Shown here in pieces: positions 44,950 through 58,500 of a stretch of DNA of 64,000 bases (positions are counted from its first letter, which is position 1; each line of letters opens with the position of its first letter). The notes beneath the pieces were generated by a model. That model was not told the DNA's origin and did not search any database. It saw only the letters and a program-made list of their open reading frames with translations. The stretch is taken from assembly GCA_038373865.1 (NCBI GenBank), contig JAXGGA010001640.1:1-64000 (forward strand), given 5' to 3'. The position numbers and the translations under genes are program-made. This stretch comes from Uloborus plumipes. Lineage: Eukaryota > Arthropoda > Arachnida > Araneae > Uloboridae.

Positions 44950-45289
44950 CAAACACTCAATAAAAGCCCTTTAATGTAATTGTTCGTTCCTTTTAACGTA
45001 ATTGTCCTCTGGGAGAAAACGAATTATACTTTAGAGAACTGGTTTAAAACCTTACTTTAATAAAGGGATACGTTTTTACTACGGAAAAGCTTACGAGGTT
45101 CACTGATTACACTTCAAATTAGGTGGTGGATAGAGGATGATAAGTTCCCATTGAGTAAAAATTACAGCAAAAATCGACATTAAATTCAAAGTGTAATTGA
45201 AATAGCGAAATATGATTTTAAGAAATTTGTAGAAACTTGTTACAAAACATTGAACTGAATTAAAATTATCAAAGCGGTATACTTTTTTT

Positions 45290-45592
45290 TTTAGCTCAAC
45301 GCGAAATCTAACATTCTTTTTCTCTTATTAATTTGTCAACATTGACTTTAATGTTCGATGAAGAAATTCGGAGAGAATTTTCGATATGAGTGTCAAAAAT
45401 ACAGCTGCTCAGTTTGAACTTAATGTTCTTCATTTTGGAGAGCATTTCTTCAGAGATGTAAGAGCTGTCAAAAGGGATGTTGTGAATGGAGCGCTTCTTA
45501 GCTTCACACAGCCTTATTGGGAGAATGCTGTCCAGTCTGGATATTTTAACATCAAGAAAGGTATTATAGTGTTGTAAATGATTTAAATACAA
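45290..45592 (-). pseudogene. hAT/SCAND3-like transposase C-terminal remnant
   Basis: The product includes SEEMLSKMKNIKFKLS, then HIENSLRISSSNIKVNVDKL and IREKEC. In ZBED5/SCAND3-like domesticated or transposon proteins the C-terminus has a comparable MK-x-IK then LENSLR-I/V pattern. Upstream (LDSILPIRLCEAKK) is not recognised. No element ends were found around it. Confidence 0.55.
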
Positions 45593-46094
45593 GGGTTAGT
45601 AACTAACTTACTAGTTAGGATTATGATTCCATGCATCGGCTTAAAATGCTTAATATTTATAATCGTGAGCGCAGGGGCGTCAGATGGGACATGATTCAGT
45701 AATTTAAATTTATTAAAATAGAGGATTGGGGATGTACTGAAATTATACGCCAATGGCACAGCCTGGGGTCAATGTTTGAAGTTTTTCAAACTCCAAACTA
45801 ATCTTGAAATTTGGAAAATTACTACTTCAACAATGGTTGTAGGCATTTGGAATATTTTACCGAAAGCAGCTAGCCAATTACAACGGAGTAAATAGTATTA
45901 AAACTCCGCGTGATAGAGATTGATAGATTGAATAGGAACCTGATCCTAGAGACTGTTGCTGGTCGTCACTTTTGTGCATTTCTATTCCAAGTAAATGACG
46001 AATTACGTAAGGATGAGGAAAGAATTACGTAACGTCATTGCATGGCCGAGGTATTTGACACTGGACAAGAGGGAAGTGGAGGATTTTTTATACA
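45593..46094. other. no recognised feature
   Basis: AT-rich with a few GC-richer patches; no reading frame or repeat ends supported. Confidence 0.4.
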
Positions 46095-46102
46095 TAAGAC
46101 GT

Positions 46103-47023
46103 GAGGGGCGGCCCTAGCGCCGGACATTCCGGACCCCTGTCCGGGGCGGCATTTGGACTCGAATATGATTGGGATAAAATAAAGTTATATTTGGGGGGCT
46201 AAAATAAAGTTTCCTTCAAGGAAAGAAAAGTATGAACGAATTTTACAAACATAATTCTTTTTGCACTTCGGAATTGAGAAAGGTATATGAATGTAGCGAT
46301 GTTTAAGCGTGTTATTTAAATGTATCCCCTTCAACGCACTTTTGGTTGTTTCAACATAGCCTATTAAAATAAACGAATCACCGATTTGAAAGAACCACAA
46401 GCACAAGCAATTTTTACTTTGATTGATTTTAATTTGCAAAAGAAGTTATAACTTTTAAAAGGTATTGCTTGCCTATTTTTCTCCTGTTATTTTTGTAGTC
46501 TTAGTTACCCCCAAAATGCAGCATTTTATGTTCTATTTTTCAAAAATTTCCTCGGGGGAGAAACCCCGAACCCCCAGAAATTGCGGATATTCTCTACTTC
46601 ATTAAAAATAGTCACTGCTTGACTTTAATCATACCCATTTTGTTTTATTCAAGGGTGAATAAAACAAAAAGAAAATAATAAAGGCAGCACGAAGTTTAAA
46701 AAACGAGAGGTAAAAAAAAAAAAAAAGACAGAAGGTTCTGTATCAGCGAAAAAAAAAAGGTGACAAAAATGGCCTGTTCTGCCTACAATAAAGTTTTCCA
46801 ACTACAAAAGGGCCCAATATCTAAAATAGCTTAGGGCGTCATTCGGTCTAAATCAGACCCTGAATACAAGATTTTGTTTTGTCACGCTGTTTTTAATTCC
46901 CAACATCTATTTATCGGGTCGGACATTTTTTTAGCAATTTATTACTTTTCAAACTTTAATCGTGGAAAAGGGCGGCATTTTGTATTTTTGTCCGGGGCGG
47001 AAAAACTGCTAGGGCCGCCCTTG
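46103..47023. mobile_element. hAT-type element (GGGCGGCCCTAG family, 921 bp)
   Basis: Ends GAGGGGCGGCCCTAGCG and CTAGGGCCGCCCTTG are inverted, flanked by TAAGACGT and CAAGACGT (7 of 8 match). GTCCGGGGCGGCA near the left end is echoed by GTCCGGGGCGGAA near the right. A minus-strand open stretch at 46185-46439 shows no motif. Confidence 0.8.
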
Positions 47024-47031
47024 CAAGACGT

Positions 47032-47992
47032 AGCAGTTGAAGGGCTTGTATTGCGAGATGATGGGGTTAAGCGACAAAACAGAAATTGCGAGTAATTAAA
47101 GTTCAAATTTTTACTGTTGCAGTTGCTGCAGCTTTTTTGTTTTCTGGTTTTGTTGTTAGTATGCGTGTGAGATTGGTCTAACGATATCTACTTTTTGATG
47201 CACCAAGTTTTATTTGCTTGATTGTTTTTTATTTGACTCTTGACATTCTGATTATTATTACCTTTGCAAAAAGTTCTCATTTTGAGACTGGCAGCATTCC
47301 TAAATATGTATTGGGAGATTGCATTAGGCTCCTTCTTCCAACTATTTATGCTAGTCTCGAAATCTTTTTTTTTTTAGCTGAAATATTTATTTCAAAATAT
47401 TTGTCCGAAAAACTGGACATCCCATAACTTTTTATTTTTCATCCACAGTCTTAAAATTCCTTTCATAAGATACTCTTAGCCATAGTACTCTCTACAAAAA
47501 AAAAAAAAAAAAAAACATAGTTGATTAACTATTTAATAATTACAACAGAAAGGAAAACTGAACTCTCTCTCTTCCTTGGATGAACAGAGCTGATAATAAA
47601 CCGTTGTACATATTGTTTCTTTCTAGCACATTTTTAGCCTGAAATTTCCACCTGCAAGTTACAATAAGTTATATATTTTAGAAATTTTACTAGTAAAGAT
47701 AATTATTTGCCCTGGAGATTTTCAATTGTAAGACTGACGTATTTATCAAAATGCTGAACTCTGATTTTATTAACTGATAGTTATTTTCCTTTCCTTTATT
47801 TTATCTTTTATTGTATTTCCTTTATTTATTTATCTCTCTGTTTTTTCATTTTACTTAAAATTCTGTGTCAAAGAACTTATCAAGGCTCAAAGCAATGTTT
47901 TCTCTTTCTCTCTCTCTCTCTGCGTCGTGAGACTTTCAATTACGCTCTTTATCATCGTCGTAAGATTGAATTAACAGGAATTATTTGTTATA
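47032..47992. other. AT-rich, no recognised feature
   Basis: Includes an A-run at about 47497-47515 and a CT-rich run near 47902-47922. The short frames seen are low-complexity. Confidence 0.4.
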
Positions 47993-48585
47993 CAGGGTGT
48001 TCCGTAACAAATTGTACAAACTTTGAGGGGAGTTAGAGGGGATGATAACAAGCAAGAATCACCTAGGAACATAGGTTAGGAAACGCATATTTGACGAGCT
48101 ACATATTCACAAAGTTGTCAAATTGTGTCATAATGGTTCGTTATTACGACGACGGTTGGTTATCATTTCGGTGCATTTTTTTGGGCAACAGGCAGCAAAA
48201 TTTCTACAACCGCTTTAACCTTTCTTAAATATTTAATATTATGCACAACCTTCTTTGGATATTAAATTAGTGACTACAGGTTTTGTGTGTCTGTAGTACT
48301 TGAACATCGCTTTTGCGACCCTATGTTCCCATTCGATTTGCTTCAAATTATCGTCCCCTCTAACAACCCTTAAACTTTGTACCAATATTTAAGGGACACC
48401 CCAGAGTGGTAGGGGACAAGGGGAAGTAAGGGTTTAAGGGAAGGTAGGGGACATCACAAGCAATCAAAATTGCAGAACAATCCGTAGTCAGGAATGCCTT
48501 CATTAGACGGTAGGCGGCGTTGTTCACAGAAGCACACGTGCTCTCTCTCAGTAGTCATTTTAACTGCAAGCGCCCACAGAGAAGT

Positions 48586-49714
48586 ATGGGACGTTTCACG
48601 GATGCGGAGCTTGCAGATATGCACCTTATTTATGGTTTGGCAAACGGAAATGGAAGAGCAGCTCAGAGGCTGTATCAGGAAAGGTTTGCAGAGAGAAACA
48701 CCGGACCATCGAATGTTCAATAATTTGCATCGCAATTTGTGTCAATATGGGTCCTTACGAAATCATAGATATGGTCACGGCAGGCCACTACATAGTCATA
48801 GTCTAAGAATGGAAGAACACGTATTGCGTACCGTTAGAAGAAATCCGAGTACCAGCGTACGAGCCATAGCTACTGCTGTTGGAGGATCTACGACGTCTGT
48901 TCATCGTGCTTTGCGACATGCACGCTTACATCCATGTCATCTACAACGCGTACAGTTACTACTCCCCGCAGATTATCCTATTTGTGAACGTTTTGCACAC
49001 TGGTATCACAATTAAAGTAGCCAATATGTAAATTTCTCATCCTGCGTTTTAATGACGGATGAAGCATACTTTACGCGAGATGGGATGTTCAACTCCCACA
49101 ATGCTCTTTTGTGGTTTGAGAATCCCCATGGCGTAAGATTACAAGCTGCTCAGCATCGTTTTTCAGTAAATGTTTGGGCTGGTTTGGTTGGTGACGTCTT
49201 AATTGGACCTTATTTGTTGCCATCTCTACTGAGATCTCAACAATATCTCATCTTTCTGCAAGAGGTTCTACCAACATTACTTAACTCTGTGTCACAACAT
49301 ATCAGACGCCATGTGTGGTTTCAACATGATGGGGTACTTCCCCATTATGGAACACATGTTCGGGAACATCTGAATCGTGTGTTTGGTCACCAAAGGATTA
49401 GTCGCAGTGGACCAGTTCCCTGACCACCACGCTCTCCTGGTTTAAACAGTCTCGACTTCTTTCTTTGGGGTGCTTTGAAAAGTGCTGTGTACGCAACTCC
49501 TGTGGATTCAGAAATGGATCAAGTTGCAAGAATCACCTGTGCTGCTGCAGATATCCAAGAAAATCCGGGTGTATTTGAGAGAGTTCGCCAGTCTATGGTC
49601 CGACAGTGTAACCGGGTGTATTTGAGAGAGTTCGCCAGTCTAAGGTCCGACAGTGTAACGCATGTATCGCTAACAATGGTGGAAACTTTGAACATAATTT
49701 ATGACATTTTCTAA
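48586..49714 (+). pseudogene. mariner-like transposase pseudogene
   Basis: Pieces in order are MGRFTDAELADMHLIYGLAN; then FNNLHRNLCQYGSLRNHRYG and EEHVLRTVRRNPSTSVRAIA; then LMTDEAYFTRDG, QHRFSVNVWAGLVGDVLIGP and WFQHDGVLPHYG; and finally LDFFLWGALKSAVYATPVDS. These match an IS630/Tc3/mariner-type transposase common in arthropod genomes, with an N-terminal helix-turn-helix region and a DDE/D domain. The frame breaks near 48720, near 49014 (stop) and near 49423. The expected SPDLN block reads SPGLN, so it is inactive. A 47-bp tandem duplication sits near the C-terminus. Confidence 0.85.
49566..49659 (+). repeat. 47-bp tandem duplication in the mariner-like pseudogene
   Basis: CGGGTGTATTTGAGAGAGTT begins each of two adjacent copies (49566 and 49613); they differ at one base (TCTATGG against TCTAAGG). 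A unit of 47 bases shifts the frame. Confidence 0.9.
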
Positions 49715-50279
49715 CATTATTTATACTAAACGTGTAATGTCTTTGACCAATAAACATTTCGGATGATCCCAATCTTGTGTATCATTGAACAATATTAATT
49801 TTTAAGAAAGGTTAAAGCGGTTGTTAAAATTTTGCTGCCTGTTGCTCAAAAAAATGCATCGAAATGATAATAAAACACCGTCGTAATAACGAGCCATTCT
49901 GACACAATTTGACAACTTTGTGAATATGTAGCTCGTCAACTAATCGTTTCCGAACCTATGTTCCTAGGTGATTCTTGCTTGTTATCATCCCCTCTAACTG
50001 CCCTCAAAGTTTGTACAATTTGTTACGGAACACCCTGTATAACCTACACATGTATTGCATAATTTGTATATAATGATTATCGAAAATATGTACTCCGGGT
50101 TTTAAGCTGATTCGTTACATTTTCTTCACTAATGGGCCAGTTTTGTCTGATAGACATGCTTCTTAAAATGCATCTTTACACTTCAATTAGGAAAGAATTT
50201 ATTACCTACATTATTAATACATAAAATTCTACCTTGAACAAACTCTAAAGAATTTATTATTGATTTTTCATGCTTTTAG

Positions 50280-50382
50280 AAACTAAACTTTGTCCAGAGC
50301 TAAACGAGGCTACTTTCCCGTATCACAACATCGACAGTCTCGCAGCTAATCAATATTCTCTCAATTATATTAGACTGCAAAG
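50280..50382 (+). CDS. possible internal exon of an unidentified gene
   Basis: A pyrimidine-rich acceptor (CATGCTTTTAG) and a donor (GGTATGT) bracket 103 bases that read TKLCPELNEATFPYHNIDSL, AANQYSLNYIRLQ in one frame. Entry phase is 1 and exit phase 2, so it cannot follow the 43263 exon directly. A diverged copy of the same segment lies inside a hAT element at 17391-17489, so a transposon origin must be considered. I do not recognise the protein. Confidence 0.35.
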
Positions 50383-53300
50383 GTATGTCCTCGATTTGTC
50401 AATGTGGATTTTCTATAGACTGTTTACACTAGTATTCTAAGCAACTCCCTAGCATTTATCAAAATGCCAAACATTCTGTAGAATACAAGTATTTCATACA
50501 TTGTTCATAGCACATGCATCAAAATTAAGTGACTTATCTTAACTGGAATGACAAATAAATGTAAATAAAATAAATAAATAACTACGCACGAGGAATGCAG
50601 AATAAGGTACAAAATTAAAGAGAAAGACAAACTAAGTAGATTTTTCCCCCTCTCTTTTCTCTCCTTTTGTTAGGGAGAACAGACTGTAGTTATAATGCAA
50701 ATTTTTGGAAAAAAATCATTTGGAAACAAAACGAGAAATTTTTTGGAGTTTCAGTACATCAACACCAACTATTGTGAAGGCCCTAGCGCTGTTTAAATCT
50801 TAAAGCTGCATTAGTAAATATTTTTCTTTTCAATTTAACAAATAGCTCAATCTCTTCACAAAATTTGCACTAAAAGTAAATAAATAACCATCAAATAAAA
50901 TAGGAAATAAAAACAAAACAATGCAATAAGTGTCACAAAAATTAATTGCTTTTTTAAAGATTATTATTTTTTGACACATAATTCCAATACGATTTTTTTT
51001 TTTAAACTTGGGACCAAACACTGATCAATTTTATAATGCAATACAACCTAGGCTTCGTACTTATGAAATAAAACTATTCCAAACATTAAAATTCCAAGGT
51101 GTCTGCCGAAATATCTTAACCACCATATTGTTCTCCGTTCATTTGACAATGACAACAGAAGCAATGACCGCCGTCATATTCAAAAATAGCTGTGCACGCC
51201 ACACGGGCATCGTCATTATAAGAGACATCCATGCATAGAAAGAGAGGAAACACTTCTTCCTTTTTTCAAGAGTCTCCGCCATTTCATTTTAAATATGCCG
51301 CCGAAAAAATGAATCGTTTTCCATGCCACTTGTTACTTGCTAGCACGACACTTAGAAGACGGATCTTCTCCAACGTTACGTAACGCATGAAACGTTCCGA
51401 ATGTGTAAACATGAGTAACGTTAAATCCTGTAGATTGTTGCAGCTTCTTGAGTGATGTTTCTCTTTATTTATTTACAAGCGGTCCCCGCACGGCTTTGCT
51501 CACGATATAAAATTAAATGGTCATTTGGTAATAAATTGATATCGCAGAAAGAACACTCAATTTCAGTTATAATTTCCTTTTATTGCTTAAAAGTATGATA
51601 TAAAAATAAGTCAAAAGAGAAAATAAGAATAATTTTGTTGCTTACAGAAACCAGCAGAATTCTTATCAAAGTTTAAAAGAAGAAAGAAGTTTTCTTTACT
51701 AGCTTTAAAAACAAAATAATACATTTTTCGAAATGAAACATTTTAGAGAGAACGTTACAATACCGCAATTTATAAGATATTTTTTACAACTTACAGAGTT
51801 TCAATTCTTTAAAAACTGAGAAAATAAATCAGAAGATTTTTTTCAAAGTTAAAATATTTTATTTAACATATTATATTGCTGGAAAAACAAATACATTTTA
51901 AAAATCATTAAGAGCAAAAGAACGAAACAAATAAAATATATAAAAACGTAACCATGGTAACATGAAAAGCTAATTTCCGTAGATAAAATAATTAGTTTCA
52001 TCTTTATTTTCAAATTTTTTTTCTCGAGCTTAATCACTTAAAATCCTTTGGCTTGTTTAAGGCAAGCCTTGAACTCCGGGACTCTATAAACAATTATTAC
52101 AGCTCTTCTAATGCTCGTAGAACCTTCGAACTGACATCATTTTTAGCAGAAAATTTTAAGTTTTCGAATGACATAAGACTCGAAAATGTGCATGAGATAT
52201 TTCTTCCCCATTTTAGCAAATTTGTATGAAAAATGAGTTAAGAATTAGAATAGAAAAAGAACGAAATATAATTTTCGAAAAAACGCTACGTGGTGCACAT
52301 CTACGCGGATCACATTTCACACTCCAGACAGACAGACAGACAAAAAGAAAGACACCCACCTTCAACTTTATTATTAGTAGAGATTTTTTAAGAGCCGGAC
52401 GCGTCTTGATGACATGCTCTTCCATGTTTTGTAGTAGGGTTTAATTTATCCGTGACCTCACAGAAACTTAGCTGTTGCATTTATTTTGAATTTAATGCGA
52501 ACTTTTGTTTTTTTTTTTTTTTTGACAAATTTAGACTGTTAACGCATGGAAATTAATTTTAAAGTCTGTAGGATGCCCACGCTTTCTTTTTATCTTCAGT
52601 AAACCTAGATATGTACACTTCTGCCCAAAAGTATTGCAAGTTTCACAAATCTACCATTTTTTCAAGACAGAGAACAAGAGTTTTTTTTCCCCTTCAATCC
52701 AACTAATATTTTTTGACAAACTCTTTCGCTACATTTGTACTGAAAATCAATTTAATCAGAAAAAAGAAAGGGCTTACCTTGAGGGAAAATGTCAGCTTTC
52801 TCGAACTTGCAATACTTTTGACTAGTACTGTATATAGCTTAATTCATTTTTTTAATATAAACTGATCACTTTAATGATTCGTACATTTGGCGAGTGAGGA
52901 TTTCGTCTAAAATCATATTTTATTTTCTAGTGATAAACACTAAGTGTATAGTTTGAAAAATCGTAGCTTTCCTTTTTTAACAGCCATAAATTCAATACAA
53001 ATGCTAATATGAAATGGATTTATTGCTGATCATAGCATCAATTGTTACAGTTAATTCATGCAGGATACGATTAACTTCTGAGGTTAGGGGAATTCCTTTT
53101 CGTTTGGGGGGTCCTTTGTTCCTTAGTTTCTGCTTGGGAAAGTTTTTTTAAAAATTCTACACCCTCTGAAACAAAACTCACTCAGACAACACTCAGAAAC
53201 AAAACTCTCCTATTTAAATCAGAGAGAAATAGGTAAAATAAAAATTTTATCTAATTCAGTGGGGGAAAGTTTGAAGGGCTAAGCTAAGAGCTTTACTAAG

Positions 53301-54977
53301 AGCTTCGAATGTATGCAGTTGTTCCTGCAACTGTACAGTATAATCTTTATTACTTTTTTTTTTAATTTCACGTATTATTTTAAATACACATAGAACCAAG
53401 TACTACTCTGAAAATTTCTATCGGAGGAAAAAAAAAGAGAAAGTAATTCCTTTTTTTCATGTTTTGCTAATTATAACCGGGTAGCTCCGATATTTCCTCG
53501 CATTTCCTTTCACTGTCACATTTATGTAAAAAATATCGGCAATATTGTTTTTTTCGCTAAGAAGAATGTTAAACAAGGAAGCAGGCAGCTTTAGCAATCG
53601 TATCTGATATTTTCATAGAGGAAAAACTTGTTATTTAATTACAACACTAATTAACTCTATTGTTCAATAATACCATGACCAATAAATTAGATCTTAGCAT
53701 TTTGCATTTGCGATAGTATCGTCGGCATTCCAAGTAATATGAAGTCGTTTCCGAGCGCTGAAGTTTTTTTTTTTTTTTTTAATGTTTTCTATCTTTATGT
53801 TTTTTTAAAAATGTTTTTATAACCATAACACAACTTATTCCAAATGATAGGAATGCATTGTTTGCTAATTCTGATTCTGTAAGATGATTTATGTTGTCGT
53901 TTGATTTAAAATATACCGAATATGCATTGTTTTTACTATCGTCTGCACGCTGGGGTTAATTTTTAGAAAATTTTTGTCTCCGGTAGTAGTGGTGCTTTGT
54001 GTTCCATTTAACTCATTGTTATTTTCAATGATGTAGTGTTATTTATTTATTTCCTTTATTTTTTTCAAATTCCGTAACCTTAATACTGTCGTTAAAAATA
54101 TTATCCACGGCATAAAGAAATCCCAACTTTGTACAAAAATTTCTAACACATGCTTTGAGGAAACAGGATCCTTTTTTCAACCCTAAAAAATGTGAATTTG
54201 CGAATGTAAAAACATCCGACAAATTTTAAGTTTATTAATTGAGATAAAAGCTATGACAGCTTTTGTTTGATATCTTTACATTTTTAATTTCTTTTAACTC
54301 AGAAACTCATGTCTACATTTTTTAACGTTTTTTTTCTTCTTAAGTAGTGGTATGCATTTTATTGCGGATAGTATTTTTATTCAAAAATCCCGAGTTAAAA
54401 AAAAAAAAAAAAAAGAAGTATTACAACGTTTAGTCGCACAAATTTACAGACAAATGTTTCGGGATTTCAAGGTACTTTCCACAAACCGAAAAGGTGGGTA
54501 CCTTGTGGTTACATGTGGCTACAGTTCTCTGGAAATTTGATCAGTTTAACACTGTTGTATTTTCTTTTAGTTTTCTGTGCATAAAAGCATTTTTTTTAAC
54601 TTCTTAATCCTGATAATAGTTTATCATATCGTCGGCGTTCCGGCAAAAGTCAATATTCATCAGCAAAAATTGGATAAATCACTGCATTGAATCGAATTTC
54701 TCAGTTATCTAGCTCTTCTATCATGGTTATCTAGCTCTTCTATCATGGTGTAAACCAATTACACATTTGAAAAACTACATGAATAAACTTTCTGTAAGAG
54801 TAAGGAGTCTAAGATGATGTTCGTATTTTCATAGCGATTTGAAAGTTCAAATTTGCAACGTCTCAGAATTGAAGTTCTCGATTTTGTGATTTTTGCATCA
54901 ACTCAGACAATATTATATCCATGTGTTAACTTCACCAAAAAAATTATTTTCTAACAAAAAATGTATTAAAAATGTAA
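50383..54977. other. AT-rich stretch, no supported gene
   Basis: Contains a CAGACAGACAGACAG run at about 52326 next to TTATTATTAGTAGAGA, resembling the GACAGACCGACCGA end of the 147-bp array. It also has a 22-bp tandem duplication of TTATCTAGCTCTTCTATCAT near 54713-54756, and ATCGTCGGC-TTCC words near 53708 and 54630. T- and A-runs are frequent. All open frames are short and low-complexity. Confidence 0.4.
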
Positions 54978-55553
54978 GGCAAGTCTATTAAATTCCAGGA
55001 CTTGAGCAAATACAACGGAATGAATGATTAAAAACAAACATACGTGTAATAGTCTTCAAAATAGACATCCCGGGAGCTTACACATCATTGTTCACCGCGA
55101 CATTACATCTGGAAACAAGTTTCGTAGTCCTCTAGAGATATGCTTCAAAGTTGAGCGGTTACTTTTTTCTTTATGTCATGAAATAGATGCCACCTCAGAG
55201 TTCATACACATTTCCACATTCTTATACATTCCTGTACACGTTTGTACACATTTTAACTTGTTCACTACGCGTACAGTTTTGGAAATTAATAAACACATTC
55301 TAAAACTTAAGGCTGCTCCGAAAGGGCATCGATTTCAGGACACAGAGGATACAGAGAACGTAACCGCTCAACTTCGAAGCATATCGTCAAGAAGACGACG
55401 AAGCGCGTTTATAAAATCAGTGCCGCCATAAACAAAAATGTGTGATTGTCGAAGGTGGCTATTTTGAGGATTATTCCAGGTATGTTTGTTTTTCATTGTG
55501 CATTCCGTTGTATTAGCCCCAGTCTTGGAATTTAGTAAACACACCTGGTAGCT
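54978..55553. mobile_element. inverted-repeat element (TTAAATTCCAGGACTT ends)
   Basis: The left end carries TAAATTCCAGGACTTGAGC and AATACAACGGAATG; the right end carries CATTCCGTTGTATT and AGTCTTGGAATTTAG, in inverted order, about 60 bp of imperfect pairing that includes AAAAACAAACATA/TATGTTTGTTTTT. The enclosed open frame (55024-55431, 135 codons) has a basic, arginine-rich end (SSRRRRSAFIKS) but no motif I recognise. The superfamily is unassigned. Confidence 0.65.
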
Positions 55554-58500
55554 TAAATCTTTGGAACTACTTCGTAGCTTCTATGACTGTAATTCTTGAG
55601 CTTGTCACTGTTTTTGCTAAACGATAATTCGCTCAACATTTTGTACGATTTTCAATCGGAAAAAATCACTTACTTTTACTTTTTACTGAGCTCTGTCATA
55701 GTCATAAATATATAAAAAGCAGGATAGCTTAAAATTTTCTTTCATAAATAATTTTTCCAATACTTGTTCTACATGCTTCGCCTAATAGTCGTACGTGTTA
55801 CCATGATCACTGTGCAATCGAATTTAATCTGATAACTATTATTCTGGCAACTTCAGACATAGTGTGGTTCGTGACTACAAATCTATGCAATTGTAAAGGA
55901 AAATTTTATCTCATCTCACCTTCACGGCGAAGGGGTATTGTTACTGGATATTAACATGCACTGTCTCAGTTCTCGCATTAACTTTGTCTCCAGTAATTTG
56001 TACAATAACTTCATTCATTTTATTTCATAAAATGTCCTAACGTATCACGTTCGTGTAGGTATTTTCAGAAAAGCTCAACCTAATTGTACGTAACTATCCC
56101 GAATGATCAGAACTTAAAACAACAGTGGAGCATAATAATGTAAAAACAAACACTGATAGTACATTGTTCAGTTGCACAGGAAAATTCCTGTTGTATTAAC
56201 TCAAAAAGTCATAACCTTCGAAGTGTGGCGGGGATTCAGTAAATGAGCTACAGCTTCTATAAGCAATAATGATTCAAACTATGGTAAGAAATTTGTTATC
56301 ATTTAGCAATGAACACCGCTTATTACATCACATTTTCTTGACGTAACTTAGACATCAGAGTACTGCGAACTTAGCGTAGATATTTTGAATAAGAATGCTT
56401 GCTACTGCCTGTCCATAAAGCCCGCGCCTGGCACTCGCGAAAAGTTCCACTTAAAAAAGGGTACATGGGTTGTGGGTGATAGCTTTCCGAAGTTCTCAAT
56501 TTAAAACTTGCATTTTCAACTATACTTGTGTTTGAAATTAGCATCGTCCCATGTTGTTTGATTCGATTCAAAATGCTTTTTACTATTCTTCCCCTTATTG
56601 TTATCTTACCTAACACCCCTATTTTGGAAAGATCAGAGAAGACCTGACGCATGCGTAAATACGCGGAAGGTTTTACCTAAGAAAATAAGACAGTATGATG
56701 ATCGAAAATTATGCTTTGACATTTTGGATTAAGACATTAGTCATGCATGATAAACAAAAATAATTTTGATTTTTTTTTCTTCATGAAGTTAATTATAAAT
56801 GCCGATAATGTTTACTATGTGTCTTACACTACATTATACATGTATTTCTACTTTTTGTTTACGCTTAGTAGCATTAGACCGTAATGAAAACACATGCTTG
56901 TTTGGACAATGAGAATTGAATATAATTTTGCAATAATATTTCCAAAGAAAAGAGTTAAGGCTCACATTTTTCTTGCCGTCAAAAAGATGTTGCCACAGTA
57001 ATTCAGAAAAACGTAAATTCATTATTTACTTTCCATTTGGGTTTTCAACTTTAACTTGTTAGTTTTTGTTTTCTCACAATGGTAAACTTATTTTTGAGTA
57101 TACAATAGCTGTATATGAAAACAAATATAAAGTTACAGATTCTAAAATTGTCATACGGCGGTTTTAAGTTTAAATTGTCATTGCTCCTGTAACAATTTTT
57201 CAGCTCCAATTGATAGAATAAGCGTCAATACAGCCAATTATTATTTAAAGAAAAGAAAAAAAGTTCATCTTGATCTTAAGAATATTTCTTATTCTGCTGT
57301 TTTACTAGATGGAAGTGATTTAATTTGTAATTAAAACTTTTCGTTTTATGGTAAGCAATAGAATACATGAGTTGCATATTCATCCTGCCCATGTTACACC
57401 CAATTAATTAGCTCAAGTGTAATAAGACCAGTTAAAAAATACAGAACACCTTTTCCCTATTACAAAGGCAACAAGCTACAAAACATATTGCTCAACCTAG
57501 CTTGAAACTGTTAACAGTGCAAGTAATTTCATAAAAAAAGTTATAGTTTTCAAAACATCTTGCACCACAGTTCTAATTAAAGAGCGACATGTACAACCTA
57601 ACCTATAACTGCGATAAACAATAATCGGAATTACCATACTCCACTTCACTGCATTTTTTCTTTTACCTCTTTTGCCCTCCATTGTTTGAGAGAAACAAAA
57701 GTTCACCTCCCAAGACAAAAAGTTCACAAAATGACGGGGCACCGAACATGTGAGAAAACTGCTGTTTGCTCACTTTGTTTGGGGATCTGGCGCCGAAATT
57801 AATTGGGAGGAAGTGAAGCGACAAACCTTTTGGAAGTTCTTATCTGATCTAATGCCATCTTTTGTTTTAAAACTTACTTGGAAGAAGAATGCTTAAAGCG
57901 AGGTTGCCAGGTTGTCTTCATTTAAAAGAGATTCAGAAGCAATAGTGGAAAAAATTAAACGAGACGAAAAATATCGGAGGGAAAAAAGGACCAGTAATAG
58001 GTGAAATATTTCAAAATTCAGCATGGGCCGAAATTCTTAAGCGTATTTTATATTAGAAATAAAAAAGAGAGAGAGAGAGAGAGTAAAAAAAAATTGGGAG
58101 GTATTCGAGTTCGACAGTGGCGCTTTAAAAATCTGGTTTATAAGAATAACATTAAAAAAAAAAACCTCAAAATGCGAATTTTTTCTTATATTTTGCTGAA
58201 AGTGGGTGAACAATCTTTAAAATAATGCCTTAATTATGAAATTTGATAAAGTATTAATGAAGTTATGGCATAACCTTCTGCTCCTCTCTCCCTCCCCCGA
58301 AAAAACCCCGCGAGGAATAATATTGATGATACTGAGACTTATTATCTTAAAATAAGCGTTTTCTTTTCTGATTTTAATGCAACAACTTTCCTGCATTAAA
58401 ACAGATTCTTGCAATGAATTTATATTTCAAACTCATAGAAATTCAGCTGAAGGAAAATACGTCAATCCTACCCACGAGCTGAGATGATATACTGTACATT

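Larger units (their letters stand above)
47993..50037 (+). mobile_element. mariner-like transposon with long TIRs, decayed (2.0 kb)
   Basis: Ends CAGGGTGTTCCGTAACAAAT and ATTTGTTACGGAACACCCTG are perfect inverted repeats, and pairing continues for about 90 bp (for example GAGGGGATGATAACAAGCAA). The flanks read TTATA/TATAA, consistent with a TA target. It contains a broken transposase gene on the plus strand. Confidence 0.85.

Noticed and set aside
55024..55431. 135-codon open frame inside the 54978-55553 element
   Set aside because: No recognisable domain. It is kept only as part of the inverted-repeat element.
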